Source of the DNA: Hydractinia symbiolongicarpus
Lineage: Eukaryota; Cnidaria; Hydrozoa; Anthoathecata; Hydractiniidae
Direction of reading: 5' to 3'
NCBI RefSeq assembly: GCF_029227915.1
Contig: NC_079878.1
Span: forward strand, 9,236,001 to 9,300,000
DNA length: 64,000 bases
The position numbers and the translations under genes were made by a program. This document shows positions 1 through 14,389 of the stretch, piece by piece. Under the pieces are notes generated by a model. It made no database searches. It was not told the origin of the DNA and worked only from the letters and a program-made list of their open reading frames with translations. Each line of letters begins with the position of its first letter. The stretch's first letter is position 1.

Positions 1-1
1 T

Positions 2-1954
2 TTCGGTTGGTCAGATTCGGAAGTTGCCCTTTGTTGGCTAAAAGGCAAATTGAAGCAGTGGAAGCCATGGGTAGAAAACAGAGTTGTTTATGTTCGATCA
101 GTCATTCCATCGGAATCATGGTTTCACGTTTCCACCATTCATAACCCCAGTGATATACCTACCAGACCAGACAAAATTGGTGACTTCAATTCAAATTTGT
201 GGTTAAACGGTCCTGAATTTCTGTCTGATTCCAGCTTTGTTCCACCTGAGTTTCATGTCAACAAACATTCATTCGATGTTTTGTCAGAAGAGAAGAAAAG
301 TCATGTCACTACTAACATTAGTCATTCCACTCATCATTGTCATTCGCAGTTACATGATATTATAGACGAGACTAAGTTTAGCTCACTGAAAAAGCTTATA
401 ACTACCATTGGATATGTTTACAGATTTGCGAATAAATTGTTAAATCGAATTCGAAAAAGAGACAGTATGACAGTATGCAACGATCGTGAACTGTCGACTC
501 AAGAATACAAAAGTGCATTTGATATTTTGATTACAAACAATCAACGAAAACTTCGAAACAACCAAAACTACTTCAACAAACTTTCGTCCGCCCTGAAGTT
601 GTTTGAAGATGAGAAAGGAGATTTACGTGTTAAAGGACGTTTTGGTGAGAATAAAAAGCTTTCATATGACGAAAGGTATCCGTTGATTCTTTCGAGTGAT
701 TCACATTTTACAAAACTTCTGGTTGAAGATGCCCACGAAAAAACATTTCATCAAGGCGTAAAAGCGACACTCAACATGTTACGAATGAAGTTTTGGATTC
801 CGAAAGGTAGACGCACAATCAAATCCATTTTACGACAGTGCATTGTTTGTCGACGATACCAAGGCAAACCTATTAAATCACCACCGACTCCAGATCTACC
901 AGAATACAGGTATTGCGCTTCGAGAGCTTTTGAACACGTTGGGTTCGATCATGCTGGTCCACTCTACATTCGTACCGAGAACCGAAACACGACAAAGGTA
1001 TACGTATTAATACTTACATGTGCTACTACTAGAGCTGTGCACTTTGAGCTTTCACCCGATTTAAAGACGCCAGCGTTCATTAGAGCTTTCAAAAGATTTC
1101 AATCCAGAAGAGGAACGCCTGCTACGGTTGTGCATGATAACTTTAAAACGTTTAAATCTAACCATGTAAAAAGATTTATGAGACATGAGTCTATTGAAAC
1201 TAACCCGATTCTCCCCAAGAGTCCTTGGTGGGGAGGATTTTATGAAAGGATCGTCAGATCAATGAAAACCGCCTTGCGTAAGACCATTGGGAAGGCACTA
1301 TTGACTTTCGAAGAGCTCGAGACAGTTCTGTGCCAAGTTGAAGCATCGATTAACTCAAGACCACTTACATATCAGAGTGAGGACGATCTTGGACAGACTA
1401 TCACACCTTTGCATTTTATTTACGGCTCGAACATTGTTGGTGCTGAATGTGTCCCAATGAATGATACCGACCAGTGCTCGAAACGATTACTTTATGTACA
1501 ACGAGTGCTTGACGATCAGTGGCGACGATTTTATCGAACGTATTTGAACGAATTACGGCAACATCACTTCTACAGAAAGGATGGCAGAGAAACACCTGAT
1601 TTAAAGTTGAACGACGTCGTGGTGGTGAAAGATGATAACCAACTGCCAAGAAGTAGATGGCCATTGGGTAAAGTTACGGAACTGATCTATGGAAAGGACG
1701 GATTTATTCGTGGTGCGAAGATTCGGGTTAACACCAAGAAAGGACTTGTTTCTACGATAACGCGTCCTATTCAAAAACTGATTCCACTTGAAATAGCAAA
1801 TGAGACTGAAAACGAAGTTGAAAAAGTTGAAAAAAGTGAACTTGAAAAACCCGCTGAAGACACTCTCAATGAAGATGAGCAACAACGAAGGCCGACGAGA
1901 AAGGCTGCGGTTGAAGGACAGTTGATGCGTAAACTCCGCGAAGAGTATTTATAG
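2..1954 (+). mobile_element. BEL/Pao retrotransposon pol, 3' part (end of RNase H region, integrase, C-terminal domain)
   Basis: The frame is open from the left edge of the window, so the gene is cut there; the leftmost codons (SDSEVALCWL) fit the end of the RNase H region. The integrase follows. A His-His-Cys-Cys zinc site lies at about nt 725-860 (HEKTFHQG, then CIVC). The first catalytic Asp is in GFDHAGPLYI near nt 950, the second in VHDNFKTF near nt 1135, and the Glu is in WWGGFYERIVRSMK near nt 1240. The C-terminal part resembles the DUF5641-type domain of Pao elements. The second-Asp motif departs from the usual SDNGTNF form, so activity is doubtful although the frame is intact. The tail (about nt 1790-1950) is Glu/Lys-rich and low complexity. 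The protein would insert element cDNA into host chromosomes. Class assignment is firm; activity is not shown. Confidence 0.9.
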
Positions 1955-2041
1955 TTTTTTTTTGACATATATATATATATTTAGGATTTCTTTATGTTTA
2001 GTCATACCGTGTTGACATCGGACATGTCAACGGGGGGAGTA

Positions 2042-2220
2042 TGTAAATAATGACGCCATTATTATTTTTTCGGGGTTTCCCCGCATTCTTCTTTTTTTGT
2101 TGTACAATTTTTCTAGAGAGTATAGTTGAGAAAGATAACGAGTAGAGTACACGAGGTACTTGATTTTGATATTTTATGAATCTTTAAAAATATTGTGTTC
2201 AATTCTACGAGCTGTGTGCA
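2042..2220 (+). repeat. Candidate 3' LTR of the BEL/Pao element
   Basis: A purine tract (ACGGGGGGAG) sits just before nt 2042 and is followed by sequence beginning TGTAAATAATGACG. About 180 bp on, the sequence GTGTGCA gives a possible TG...CA pair of ends. This is the expected position of a polypurine tract and 3' LTR after pol. The 5' LTR lies outside the window, so the boundaries cannot be confirmed. Confidence 0.4.
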
Positions 2221-2221
2221 T

Positions 2222-3120
2222 CTGATCATATGGTAATGAATGTCAAGATCTCTTCTGGTGAGCCAACTTCCGATATTCACTCGTTGGGTCAAACAGGAGC
2301 AATTGTCTTACATTTAATGGAGAACATGCTAGGAAAAGGTTATGAGCTGTACACTAATAACTTATATAATTCATTTGAATTGGAAAGCATTTGCTCACAG
2401 AAAATACCTATATATGTGGTACATTAAGAAGTGATCGTAAATCAAATCCAAAAAGGTTACCAAAGCAAAACGCATAAAGGGAAACGCTGTAAGCAGAAGC
2501 AGAGAGGGTGTCATTTTTACAAAATGGACTGACGAGACATGTTGTGACGATCAGTACCATGCGCACACATGAGACAGTAAAGGTGTCCGACAAAGAAGGT
2601 GGGAAGAAGATGAAACCAACCAGCATCCGAGGTTATAATTCAGGCATGTCAGATATCAATAGGGATAACCAGATGGTCTCCTATTATGACTGCATGAGAA
2701 AAACAACACGATAGTACAAAAAAATAGCGCTGCACATCTTCGACATTTTTGTCTTCAACGCATACTGAACACCAAATATGGTAGGATAAGTCATTGACAT
2801 TATTAAAGTACAGAGAAGCTTTTATTAGGGATTTCATTGGAGACAAAGTAAAAACAAGGTCTGTTTGTCCAAGGAGAACAAACACCATGCCTAATTTTCA
2901 TGATGTAACTGCAATACCTCCGACTGAGAAGAATAGATTGTCAACAAAACCATGCCGAGTTTGTTTCAAAGAAAAAGGAAAAGAAACTCGATATGAATGC
3001 ACTGTATGGAGCGAAAAGCCACCTTTATGTGTTGGGAAATGTTTTTTAATGCAAAGGAATAGTTTTTCTTGTAGTTTTTCATGAAAGATATTGTCAACCA
3101 TAATCCAAAATAACTTTCTA
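2222..3120 (+). pseudogene. piggyBac transposase relic (C-terminal half)
   Basis: The translation in mixed frames matches piggyBac/PGBD transposases. GKGYELYTNNLYNS near nt 2335-2370 corresponds to the family's GxxLYTDNFYNS block. GYNSGMSDINRDNQMVSYY near nt 2630-2690 corresponds to YNxxMGGVDxxDQM. PPTEKN followed by PCRVCFKEKGKETRYEC near nt 2915-3000 and PPLCVGKCF near 3020-3045 form the C-terminal Cys-rich zinc domain. The frame changes several times and stops interrupt it, so no transposase can be made. The element's right end is recognisable just downstream. Confidence 0.85.
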
Positions 3121-3277
3121 TTTTGGTTAGTAAGTAGCGAGTTTTCCAACTAATAAAATGGATAGCACATGTTTTTCTAAGTCAAATACTTTGACACTAA
3201 CCTTTCTCCATCTAAAACAAAAGAAAAGTATTGTTTTTAATTAGCCAATTAGCTTTAAAATAAATTTCTCTATGAAA

Positions 3278-3399
3278 CTACGAGCATACTTGTAGTTGGC
3301 AAAAAACAGCTCTGACGTACTACGAGTATACTCGTAGTTGGCAAATAAATAGCGCTGACGTAGTACGAGTATACTCGTAGTTGGCAGCGAACGTGTTAA
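3278..3399 (+). repeat. piggyBac right end: three subterminal palindromes and terminal TTAA
   Basis: Three copies of an 18-bp palindrome-like motif lie at 3278-3295, 3320-3337 and 3363-3380, spaced about 42 bp. The middle copy, CTACGAGTATACTCGTAG, is a perfect palindrome; the outer two each carry small changes. Each is followed by TTGGCA. The series ends at GTGTTAA, with TTAA at 3396-3399, the target-site tetranucleotide of piggyBac insertion. Together with the transposase relic this marks the element's right terminus. Confidence 0.7.
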
Positions 3400-5752
<2,353 letters not shown>

Positions 5753-5930
5753 GGTCGGCTAGTCAGCTTTTCGTCAGACAAAAAAATATCATTTTATGTC
5801 TACTCTGGTCTTCTCACGAGCCTAATGTATTATGCTGGGTTTTTTGTACCTCTGGGACATTGCAATCAGTACACTTTAGAATTGCTATTTGTTGTCATTC
5901 TTAGTCCCTGTGTATACAGCACAGTTGTAG
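5753..5930 (+). CDS. Possible isolated exon of a multi-pass membrane protein
   Basis: The segment is bounded by a good acceptor (TTTTGTTGCAG) and a donor-like site (TGTAG/GTAAAA) and is open for 59 codons. It encodes two hydrophobic stretches (ISFYVYSGLLTSLMYYAGFF and LELLFVVILSPCVYSTVV) separated by a short polar loop, as in a membrane-protein exon. No partner exon was found on either side and I do not recognise the family. It could be a chance open frame. Confidence 0.3.
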
Positions 5931-6591
5931 GTAAAAAAAGACCAATAAAACTGGTTAATTACTTTGAGTTCTTTTGGATCAAATAAACAGGAAATATTTT
6001 TTTTTGGTAAGGTGAACAAATAGACAATATGCTATTCGATGTGGGTTAGGTGGTTTCACAAGGGATAGTATGGATAACCAAATCAAACCAGAATTCTGAT
6101 GGCAAAACACACCAACCATAGCCCTTTTTTCTGATTTTAAGTCAATTGTGCTGTGTATATACCACAATTACTGTGCACATTTTAGCTATGACACTTTTTA
6201 AAAAAAAATAAGTATTTATCTGGCTTAAAGATTACTTTACTTTCCTATTGTAGTATAAATGTTCTTAAATAAAAGTAAAAACAAAGTCAATAAAGTTATT
6301 AAATTCACTCAATTTTTACTTTAATCTATTATCACTAGCTATGGCTGTTTTTGTCACAAAAATGTTCTTGTTCTTAATTTTTAGTCACAAAAAGTGTAGA
6401 ATTTAATTTTTATAAGAAATGTCAAAAAATATTTTGCTTCATATGCACAACAAGATTATGTATATTAGAAATGGTAGAGCACTTGTTGCTTATAGCCTGT
6501 TCCTAAAACTTCAGGATTTTGTGCTCATCATCTTTCAAGAGTATTTTTATCCAGGCAGTTATCAGGATGATTTGAGACTTGTCATACTCAC

Positions 6592-6876
6592 ACTTTAATT
6601 CCTGGAGAGTCCTCAGTGTAAAATCTCCACATATTTTGTGGCCCACCAGCGCCAGCAGCACGCCTAGTTGTTGTTGAAGAACTGGTTCCCTTTCGTGATC
6701 TTACTGTAGAACCACTACCACCTTTTGGGCTCGATGCCTTCCCTGGAGACCTTCCTGAAGACCCAACATTGGTTGCAGAGGCAGATTGAACCTAAAGAAA
6801 AATGAGAGTGTATGTAAAGGCCATCTAAGAAAATTTAATTCAAGAAAAATAAGTACACGTTGCTTCTACTCACCAT
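6592..6876 (-). CDS. SEC61B: Sec61 translocon beta subunit, exons 1 and 2 (partial)
   Basis: Exon 1 on the - strand is only the start codon (6874-6876), followed directly by the donor GTGAGT. Exon 2 (6592-6791) begins after CTTTAG and ends at a second GTGAGT. It reads TNVGSSGRSP, GSTVRSRKG and MWRFYTEDSPGIKV, which is the conserved cytosolic part of Sec61 beta, the tail-anchored subunit of the ER protein-translocation channel. The break after IKV is just before the [10 protein letters not shown]-type membrane segment of known family members. That transmembrane exon must lie at lower coordinates but was not located. The reading frame and splice sites are intact, so this is probably a functional gene rather than a retrocopy. 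Confidence 0.85.
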
Positions 6877-6879
6877 TTT

Positions 6880-8620
6880 GACTTTCTGTTAGCGCTACGT
6901 CAGAGAGAATGAAGTTTACAAAGGAAACATTTTCAATCGAATATTTTAAAAGATATGGTCATGTATCCTAAGAGCTTTCCTCTTTTTGCAAAATATAAAT
7001 TTAGTGAAATACCTTTAGGTGAAGTTGACCATGGTCTTTGTTTTGAATAATGCACTCGTCCAACTCGAAATAAAAATTTGTTCAGGGGGGTTCTTTTTAG
7101 CGATTAGACACTAATATCAGAGAATCAATCTCTTAAGTAGATTACTTATAATGCTTTTTAATAAAATAAAAATATAGATACCCAGAAGAGAATACGATGA
7201 GTATTTTTAATACATTTTTCTCGTTGTATGCAAAAGTACTTTAAATAGCACTGCCTAACAAAAATAATATATCACTCGATAAAGTTCTGGGAAATTCTGC
7301 ACGAGACACCAAAGATGGCAAGCGCAAGCAAGGACACCAGCTAGCTGATGGTTTAATTCACCATTTTCTTATTTCGTTTTCTGGAAATAAGAGTGCTAAG
7401 TATATCTTAGTTCTAAACCGCAGGCTTGACAACCTTTGTCTTTTTATGGACAAGTTACCCACTTACAAATTAGGACTCCCAGCATTTAGTACTCAGTTCA
7501 ATGCCATATTTTCGTGAAAAAATAGTATATCTAGCTAGCTAGCTAGCTGTATCTTGATCCACATGACATGGCACTTTAAGTTTTGAAATGATTGTAAGTT
7601 TAAAATTGAAACAAGGTGCAAGTGAATAGGAAATGAATGGGATACAAATGGGAAACTATTTCAAAACTGTTTAAAGTGATTAAAAGACATGTTTTTGATT
7701 AGCTTTAAGGTGTGAGTAAGGGAAAATGTGTGATGTTTTAAAATAGCTTCTATTAAAATTACGTAAAAGTTGTAATATTGTTGTTTAACATTTTCTGAAA
7801 GTTTATAAAATTGCCTAAAAGATGATATGAAAATTATTGGAAACGAATAAAATTAAAGACATTAAAAAATGACCCCTCCTTTACTAATACATTTCCATTT
7901 ACAAAACGTTTAGTTTTTCATGATCGATGTTCACTGTTTTGTAATCACAACACATTGATCTAAAAACTATCTGAAGATTATAGTGTAATTATTTTCCGTT
8001 TTGAAGATATTTTCCACTTACTTTTTATATTGAATTACAAACCATAATTTGCTAAAAAATATGTCATAACTCGAGATCTGTTCACACTTACGAATTAAAT
8101 GTAAAATCATTTTTAGATATAACATCTGTCTTCAAAAACCGCTCACCCTCCACCTTGTAGCTTTTTTTAGTTTTGTAAATGAAGATGAAAAGGCTAGCAG
8201 TACTAACACAATAAATAAACATTTCGAAAAAGACCTTTTTAAAAAATATCATCACTTTTGTATAGTTAAATGGTCGCTACAGGTGTTTTTAACAACTTCT
8301 GTACAACACGCGTGTCTGCTCATGTTTGCACTTAAAACATATTCACAAGAAGAGAGATAGGCAAAGTAAAAATAAACAAAAAGGAAAAGGAAAAAATGTT
8401 ACAAAATCTCATGGAATAGGGTTAAAAAAATGATCCAATATCACTAAGTCATATTCGCTATCACTGGATAAAACATCATTATTTTCTTTCGACTAACATT
8501 TTTGTTCAATTTGCATATTATTTTTTATTTTTTATCTTCACTTGGCTGGAGAGTTAAAACACTTTTTTCTAATTTTTTTTCTCTTTTTTGAAGGAGCAGA
8601 AGCTTTATGACGAGTAGACA
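6880..8620. other. Intergenic between SEC61B and an inverted-repeat element
   Basis: AT-rich DNA with a short (CTAG)n run near 7,532-7,550. The region just above 6,876 should hold the SEC61B promoter and 5' leader. No other gene seen. Confidence 0.4.
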
Positions 8621-8626
8621 TTTTTT

Positions 8627-9426
8627 GAATTTCCGCGCCCGAAGGCGTAGGAAATTCTTTAAAACCGTCGTTTTTTTCTTTCGGAGCATTTTTTAAGAAA
8701 AAATCGACCCTGGGATTTCACGTTGCTCCGTCACAGATGTAAACTTCGTACCCAAGCTCCTTAACTACTGGGAAGTCTCGTATTGACGTTTCAGGCCAAA
8801 ATTGGTATTTGTTTTCGAAAAAATTTGGCACAGTTAACAAAAAGAGTATGCTGAACATAATGGTGACATCAAAATTTTGATTTTTTCACCTAAATGCCAT
8901 TTTAGGCCAAAATTGGTCCAAAAATTAAAACCACTTCATTTTCGGCTAAATCTGGCACAGTTAACAAATAAAGTATGCTGAAAATGATGATGGTACAAAA
9001 GTTTGATTTTTTGTCACCTAAATGTCATTTCAGGCCAAAATTTATCTAAAAATTAAAACTGCTTTATTTTCGACAAAAATTGACACAGTTAATAAAAAAA
9101 TATGCTGAAAATGATGGTCACATCAAAATTTTGATTTTTTGTCAACTAATGCCGTTTAAGACCATAAACGTTTCAATCGCAAGACTTTCAACCATGAATG
9201 ATAGGCTGTATTTTTGTTAGCAATTTCTTTTAAAATGTGAGTTTAATGGCACGTTTCGTTTTGTTTGCGTTTGTTGTAAGATATAATGTCACTGGTGTGC
9301 TTGATCTTAGAGGTTCATGCACCAAACCCCTTCGAATGTTTGGCACAATAACACAACGAATTAGCAGGTTTTCATCAAATATTTTGGTAGCGCGCGGAAA
9401 TTCTTAGAGCCCCCAGGGCTTCTTGT
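8627..9426 (+). mobile_element. Non-autonomous inverted-repeat element with about 128-bp tandem units, copy 1
   Basis: The ends GAATTTCCGCGC and GCGCGGAAATTC are inverted. Between them are repeated units beginning GGCCAAAATT at 8794, 8905 and 9033, each containing GCACAGTTAACAAA and TATGCTGAA. The right end continues into AGAGCCCCCAGGGCTTCTTGT, shared with the fuller copy at 13.1-14.4 kb. The outer part of the left terminus is missing or diverged. No transposase is encoded. Confidence 0.65.
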
Positions 9427-10185
9427 TATTATATGAAAGAGTAAAATTTCTATACATTTTTAATTTATTTAAGAAGTCCGGCAAAAAAACACTTAACTTG
9501 ACGACCCAAGGTTAAAGGCAGGCTTAACGCTTAAATACGTGTACAATTTACCTCCGCACATCTACTCAATTATTATTCAAAAATACCTCCGGAAGTGGTA
9601 GAAATAGAAACAGAGGATATTAGTTTGTAGAATAAGTTTTTATGAAAGTTGTAAACTGTAACTTCAGTTATTAACACATGCTTGAGTTGAGTCTTGTCGT
9701 TACCCTACCAAGTTAAGACAGCCACTCTAAATTTATATTTTGCTAAATAAGTTGTAGTGGAAGTTCCAAAATAAATTATAACAGTATCTCAGGTTTCAGG
9801 GAATTTCTGCTGCATTCTGCGCAAATTACCAGTCCAGGTACCAATAAACTACACGTGCAGAAATTTAATTAAAATTACAGAATTCTTAAAAAATTGTTGT
9901 AATGTGGTTTGCTTTTTTAGCTTCAGAACAGTGTTTAGCACATTGTTTTGTTATTTAGTTGGGTTTCCTTCCTACTATTTTTGAAGGCGAAAATCGCTTT
10001 TTTGTCTTAAAATGTCGATTAACCGATGGAATTTTGGCTCAAAATTTAAACAATTGAGAGTTTGAATAACTGACAGATAGCTATGTGCCTGAAATTCAAA
10101 AAACATCTACGGGGAACAAAAGTCGTTAAAATAACCGAGCATTTCAAATAATTGCAGGGTATTCTCTCCAAATAACGGACACTCC

Positions 10186-10285
10186 AACCTCGATCCCAGG
10201 GCCTGTAGCGTTATTTTGAGGATGAAACGCGTACGATTTTCATCCTCATATAAAACAAAACGCTACAGGCCCCAGGATCGAGGTT
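10186..10285. repeat. About 100-bp near-perfect palindrome (MITE-like)
   Basis: The two arms, starting AACCTCGATCCCAGGGCCTG and ending CAGGCCCCAGGATCGAGGTT, are inverted repeats meeting near GCGTACG. They would fold into one long hairpin. A related structure with CCTCGTCCCCA ends is at 60.15 kb. The surrounding sequence carries several GCGGACAC motifs, so the MITE may have landed in an older repeat. Confidence 0.65.
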
Positions 10286-12412
10286 GCGGACACTCCAAAA
10301 AGCGGACACCTCTGATTAACGGCCAGGTTTTATACACCAGCCGAATTCTTGTCAAAGTCTCAGAAAAGCTTCTAAAAAGCGGACAAGGAATAAGCGGACA
10401 CTTCAATTAACGAACATTTTTATGCAAGAAATAGGTATTTTTGAACTTCTCTCTTTTTATAATTAGCGGACACCTGCAGAAAATGATGCAACTTCTCTTT
10501 AAATTATTGTCTGTGAAGAAAAAAAACAACGAAAAAACAGTGTTTTACTATGATTTGTATTGTCGTCGATATTTTATGCATTCATAAGTATTACATATTT
10601 TGTATTTGGGTTGTAGGGCTTTTCTTTACCATGCAGCTATACATCCGTGGCCTAAATCCTAAAATTGGTTTGTTAAAGATTTATATATGGCTAAAAAACG
10701 TGAGAAATATCCTAAAGCTACCAATTATTAAGGAAAACTACCGTTTTTTCGACTTTTTTCTAATCATTATGGATTTTGTGTGCACGTGGGTATTAATTTT
10801 TATGTGTATTACGTATTATTCACAAGTTCACATTTGGGATGTCCGTCATCTCTTTGTATAACTGCCTGTGTTTATGTTGTATCCTCGCATTCGTTCTCGT
10901 GCTATCCTGTAGCCTCCATTCCGTGTTGTATATAATCAAGGAGAAGAGTAGCAAACGACATCCAGATATGAGGCAGACACGACTTGAGAAAGTAAGACTT
11001 TTTGCACAAAGTTTTTAAAAAATGTCATAAGAAGAAATACTATAAATTTGAAATAAAAGATTTACATTTCTGGAAGCAAACATCGCACAGTGTGTGAAAT
11101 ATAAATATATACCATTCATAACTTAAAGCGTTATTAAGTTAAAAAAAGTTTAATATTTCGATATCACCATCGTTTTCAGCATACTTTTTTGTCTACTTTG
11201 CTCAGTCAGGAAGACTTAGACCCATTCATGTATATATTAAAAAACTAGTGCTCGTTGCAAACAAGGAATATACATGCTTTTTAATTATTATTTTAATTAT
11301 TTAACAATCGTTTTTTTGACGTGGGAGCCTGTGTAATAAATTACTTTCCTTGAGAGTGATGGATTCATTTAGGCATTGTAAAGTGTTGTTGAAGAAGCGA
11401 TGTCAGCAGAGTCGTGCGTAGAGTCATACGATGATACCTTTTGATAAATTATGCAGGACATATGAAACATTCAAACAGTGCGCAATGTCATGCAAAAGTA
11501 TGCAGTTTTAGGCATGAGTCACTTTAAAAAAACTACGTGCATTCAATTTTTTTATGTGTTATTTTTGTATCACAACATTACAAAAAAAAAACATTTCTTA
11601 AAAACAAAAGGTCCAATGATATTATACGCGCAAAGAAATATGTCATTTTGTGAACAAAAAGTTTTTTGTATAATAAAAGTAGTATTATGTCTTTGTCTTT
11701 TTTTGCATGTTATTAAAATCGTGTTAATTTTTTTCTGCTACGACGTTAAGGAACATACATTGTTTCTGACATCACCTTGTCTAAACTTAATGTACAAAAC
11801 CTTCGTGTTGGGTTGCACAAGCAATGTACCAAGCAAGTTTTTGAATTCCTCACAACATTTACACTCGTGAAAGATCGGAAGAACACATTTTTACATTTGT
11901 GCAAATTTATTGCTTTACTAGAATTTAACTCGACGTTTTCATCGCTCATATCACTATCGCACTGATTTACGTTAGTATATATTTTTAATTCTTGCTGGAT
12001 ATATTCTTCGTGAGTGTAAGAAGCTGCGAAGTCTTCAATAGTAAATCAACGCTTTTGATGGTTGCAATAAATCTACATATCATTCTGAGAAGACGACCCT
12101 GGGCGGCCTGAGTGAAACTTTATTTATCTTCTTAGAAATCTTGTTCAGCTATAAACATAATGTGACGTCACAAATCAACAAAATGGACTACGAACAAAGT
12201 TGAATTTTGTTCGATAATGGCGACGACCTTTAAAGTAATTACTGTTTTGGGGGACGAAATTAGGACATAAATGAACATTGGAAATTCTGCCATATTTTTC
12301 TCGTGATATTATAGAATGTTTTTACCTTATATAATACCTGTTGCAAACTTAAATTTTATAAATTTCAAGATTATCAAAAACTCCGCCTAGATTTACCAGT
12401 GTTCATACACAA

Positions 12413-12508
12413 TAAATAAACTAATTATTCCGTTCAAAATCGGAAAAAAGAGTTGTTTCGTAAATAAACTAATTATTCGGTTCAAAATCGGAAAAAGGAG
12501 TTGTTTCG
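12413..12508. repeat. Tandem duplication, two 48-bp units
   Basis: Units 12413-12460 and 12461-12508 both begin TAAATAAACTAATTATTC and end GTTGTTTCG, differing at about two positions. This is a recent local duplication with no coding content. Confidence 0.8.
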
Positions 12509-13070
12509 TAAATAGTATAAACTATTATCTTAGTAAGCATGCGAAAAGAAGCTGAACATTTTATAAAATCAATGTAAATACGGTAATGCATTTTCGAAAC
12601 CGCAATCAAGACATAAATTGCCGCTTGTATACAGTATTTTTTTTACAAAAATTGGTTAGAAATCTTGCAAATTTTATAATAGGGCTGCTTATAAAAAATT
12701 TCGTTATTCATTAAGTATTAAGTACATTAAGTATAAAACTTATGAGCATTTTTGAAACTTTGAGTGGAAACAAAAAATGATCAACTGATGTGATGTGTCG
12801 AGAAAGAGACACCCTGAGCGTGCTCAAAAATGTACTTAACATGAAGATACACTTGGTTTGTTGTAAAACAGCTCGTTTAATATCAATCTGCCGGACGGTC
12901 GAGTCATTTTCATTTTATTACACTGAAAATTATTTTTTTAACTTTATGAAGCTCTGCTTAATGGTAATACTAATGCTTATTTAAGTTTAAAATTGATGAT
13001 TACCCTCGCCTTGATTGTTTAAAATCTTTTAATGGTATTACAAAAGTGCAATAAAACGATTGAAAATAAA

Positions 13071-14385
13071 ACAAGAAGCCCAGGGGCTTGAAGATTTCCG
13101 CCATTAGCCTAAAAGATTATAAAATTTGAAATTGATCTTGAAAACGGAGAATTATGGGGTAAACAAATCATTGAGTATTCTCAACTATTAAGGGCCTGAT
13201 ACACTTGTACAATATCACTGAAATAAAACATATAATATCAATATAATTTCTTAAAATATGTTTAAAATAGAGTTATAATTTCTTTTAATTGAAATTCCGC
13301 GCCTCTTTAAAACCGTCGTTTTTTCTTTCGGAGCATTTTTTGAGAAAAAATCGCCCCTGAATTTCACGTTCCTTCGAGAAGAGGATAGCATTGGTATAAC
13401 TGACTAACTAACTAGCCCTGTCCCAAATGGTCAATTGCAACGTCACAGATTTAAACTTCGTACCCAAGCTCCCTAAGTACTGGGAAGTCATCTAAATGAC
13501 GTTTCAGGCCAAAATTGGTATTTGTTTTCGACAAAATTTGGCTCAGTTAACAAAAAAAGTATGCTGAACATAATGGTGACATTTTAATTTTGATTTTTGT
13601 CACCTAAATGTCATTTTAGACCAAAATTAATCCAAAAATTAAAACTACTTTATTTTCAACAAAATTTGGCACAGTTAACAAATAAAGTATGCTGAACATG
13701 ATGGTGACATTATAATTTTGATTTTTGTCACCTAAATGTCATTTTAGGCCAAAATTGGTCCAAAAATTAAAACTACTTTATTTTCAACAAAATTCGGCAC
13801 AGTTAACAAATAAGGTATGCTGAACATGATGGTGACATTATAATTTTGATTTTTGTCACCTAAATGTCATTTTAGGCCAAAATTGGTCCAAAAATTAAAA
13901 CTACTTTATTTTCAACAAAATTTGGCACAGTAAACAAATAAAGTATGCTGAATATGATGGTGAGATCAAAAGTTTGATTTTTTGTCACCTAAATGACATT
14001 TCAGCCCAAAATTTGTCCAAAAATTAAAACTACTTTATTTTCGACAAAAATTAGCACAGTTAATAAAAAAATGCTGAATTGATGGTCACATCAAAATTTT
14101 GATTTTTTGTCAACTAAATGCCGTTTCAATCGCAAGACTTTCAACCATGAATATGATAGGCTGTATTTTTTGTTAGCAATTTCTTTTAAAATGTGAGTTC
14201 AATATGACGCGTTTCGTTTTGGTTGCGTTTGTTGTAAGATATAATGTCACCTGTGTGCTTTATCTTTAAAGCTTCATGCACCAAACCTATTCGAATGTTT
14301 GGCACGATAACACAACGAATTAGCAGGTTGTCATCAAATATTTTTGTAGCGAGCGGAAATTCTTAGAGCCCCCAGGGCTTCTTGT
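13071..14385 (+). mobile_element. Non-autonomous inverted-repeat element with about 128-bp tandem units, copy 2 (fuller)
   Basis: Left end ACAAGAAGCCCAGGGGCTTG running into GATTTCCGCC and right end GCGGAAATTC running into CCCAGGGCTTCTTGT are inverted repeats of about 30 bp. The body contains five units beginning near 13507, 13619, 13747, 13875 and 14004 (spacings 112, 128, 128, 129). Each carries AAAATTGGTCC, GCACAGTTAACAAA and TATGCTGAACATGATGGTGA. The flank after the units (TCAACCATGAAT...GATAGGCTGTATTTTT) is shared with copy 1 and with a fragment at 63.65 kb. No protein is encoded, so it needs a transposase in trans. Confidence 0.75.
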
Positions 14386-14389
14386 TAAT

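Larger units (their letters stand above)
9440..13070. other. Intergenic, AT-rich; repeat fragments only
   Basis: Holds the palindrome at 10,186-10,285, scattered GCGGACAC repeats (10,170-10,470) and an inverted fragment of the 128-bp repeat at about 11,158-11,195. Open frames at 10,550-10,861 and 11,478-11,870 are AT-driven, have no recognisable domain and are not called as genes. Confidence 0.4.

Noticed and set aside
10550-11870. Open frames of 103 and 130 codons
   Set aside because: AT-driven Lys/Ile/Phe/Leu-rich translations without domain, splice or promoter support.
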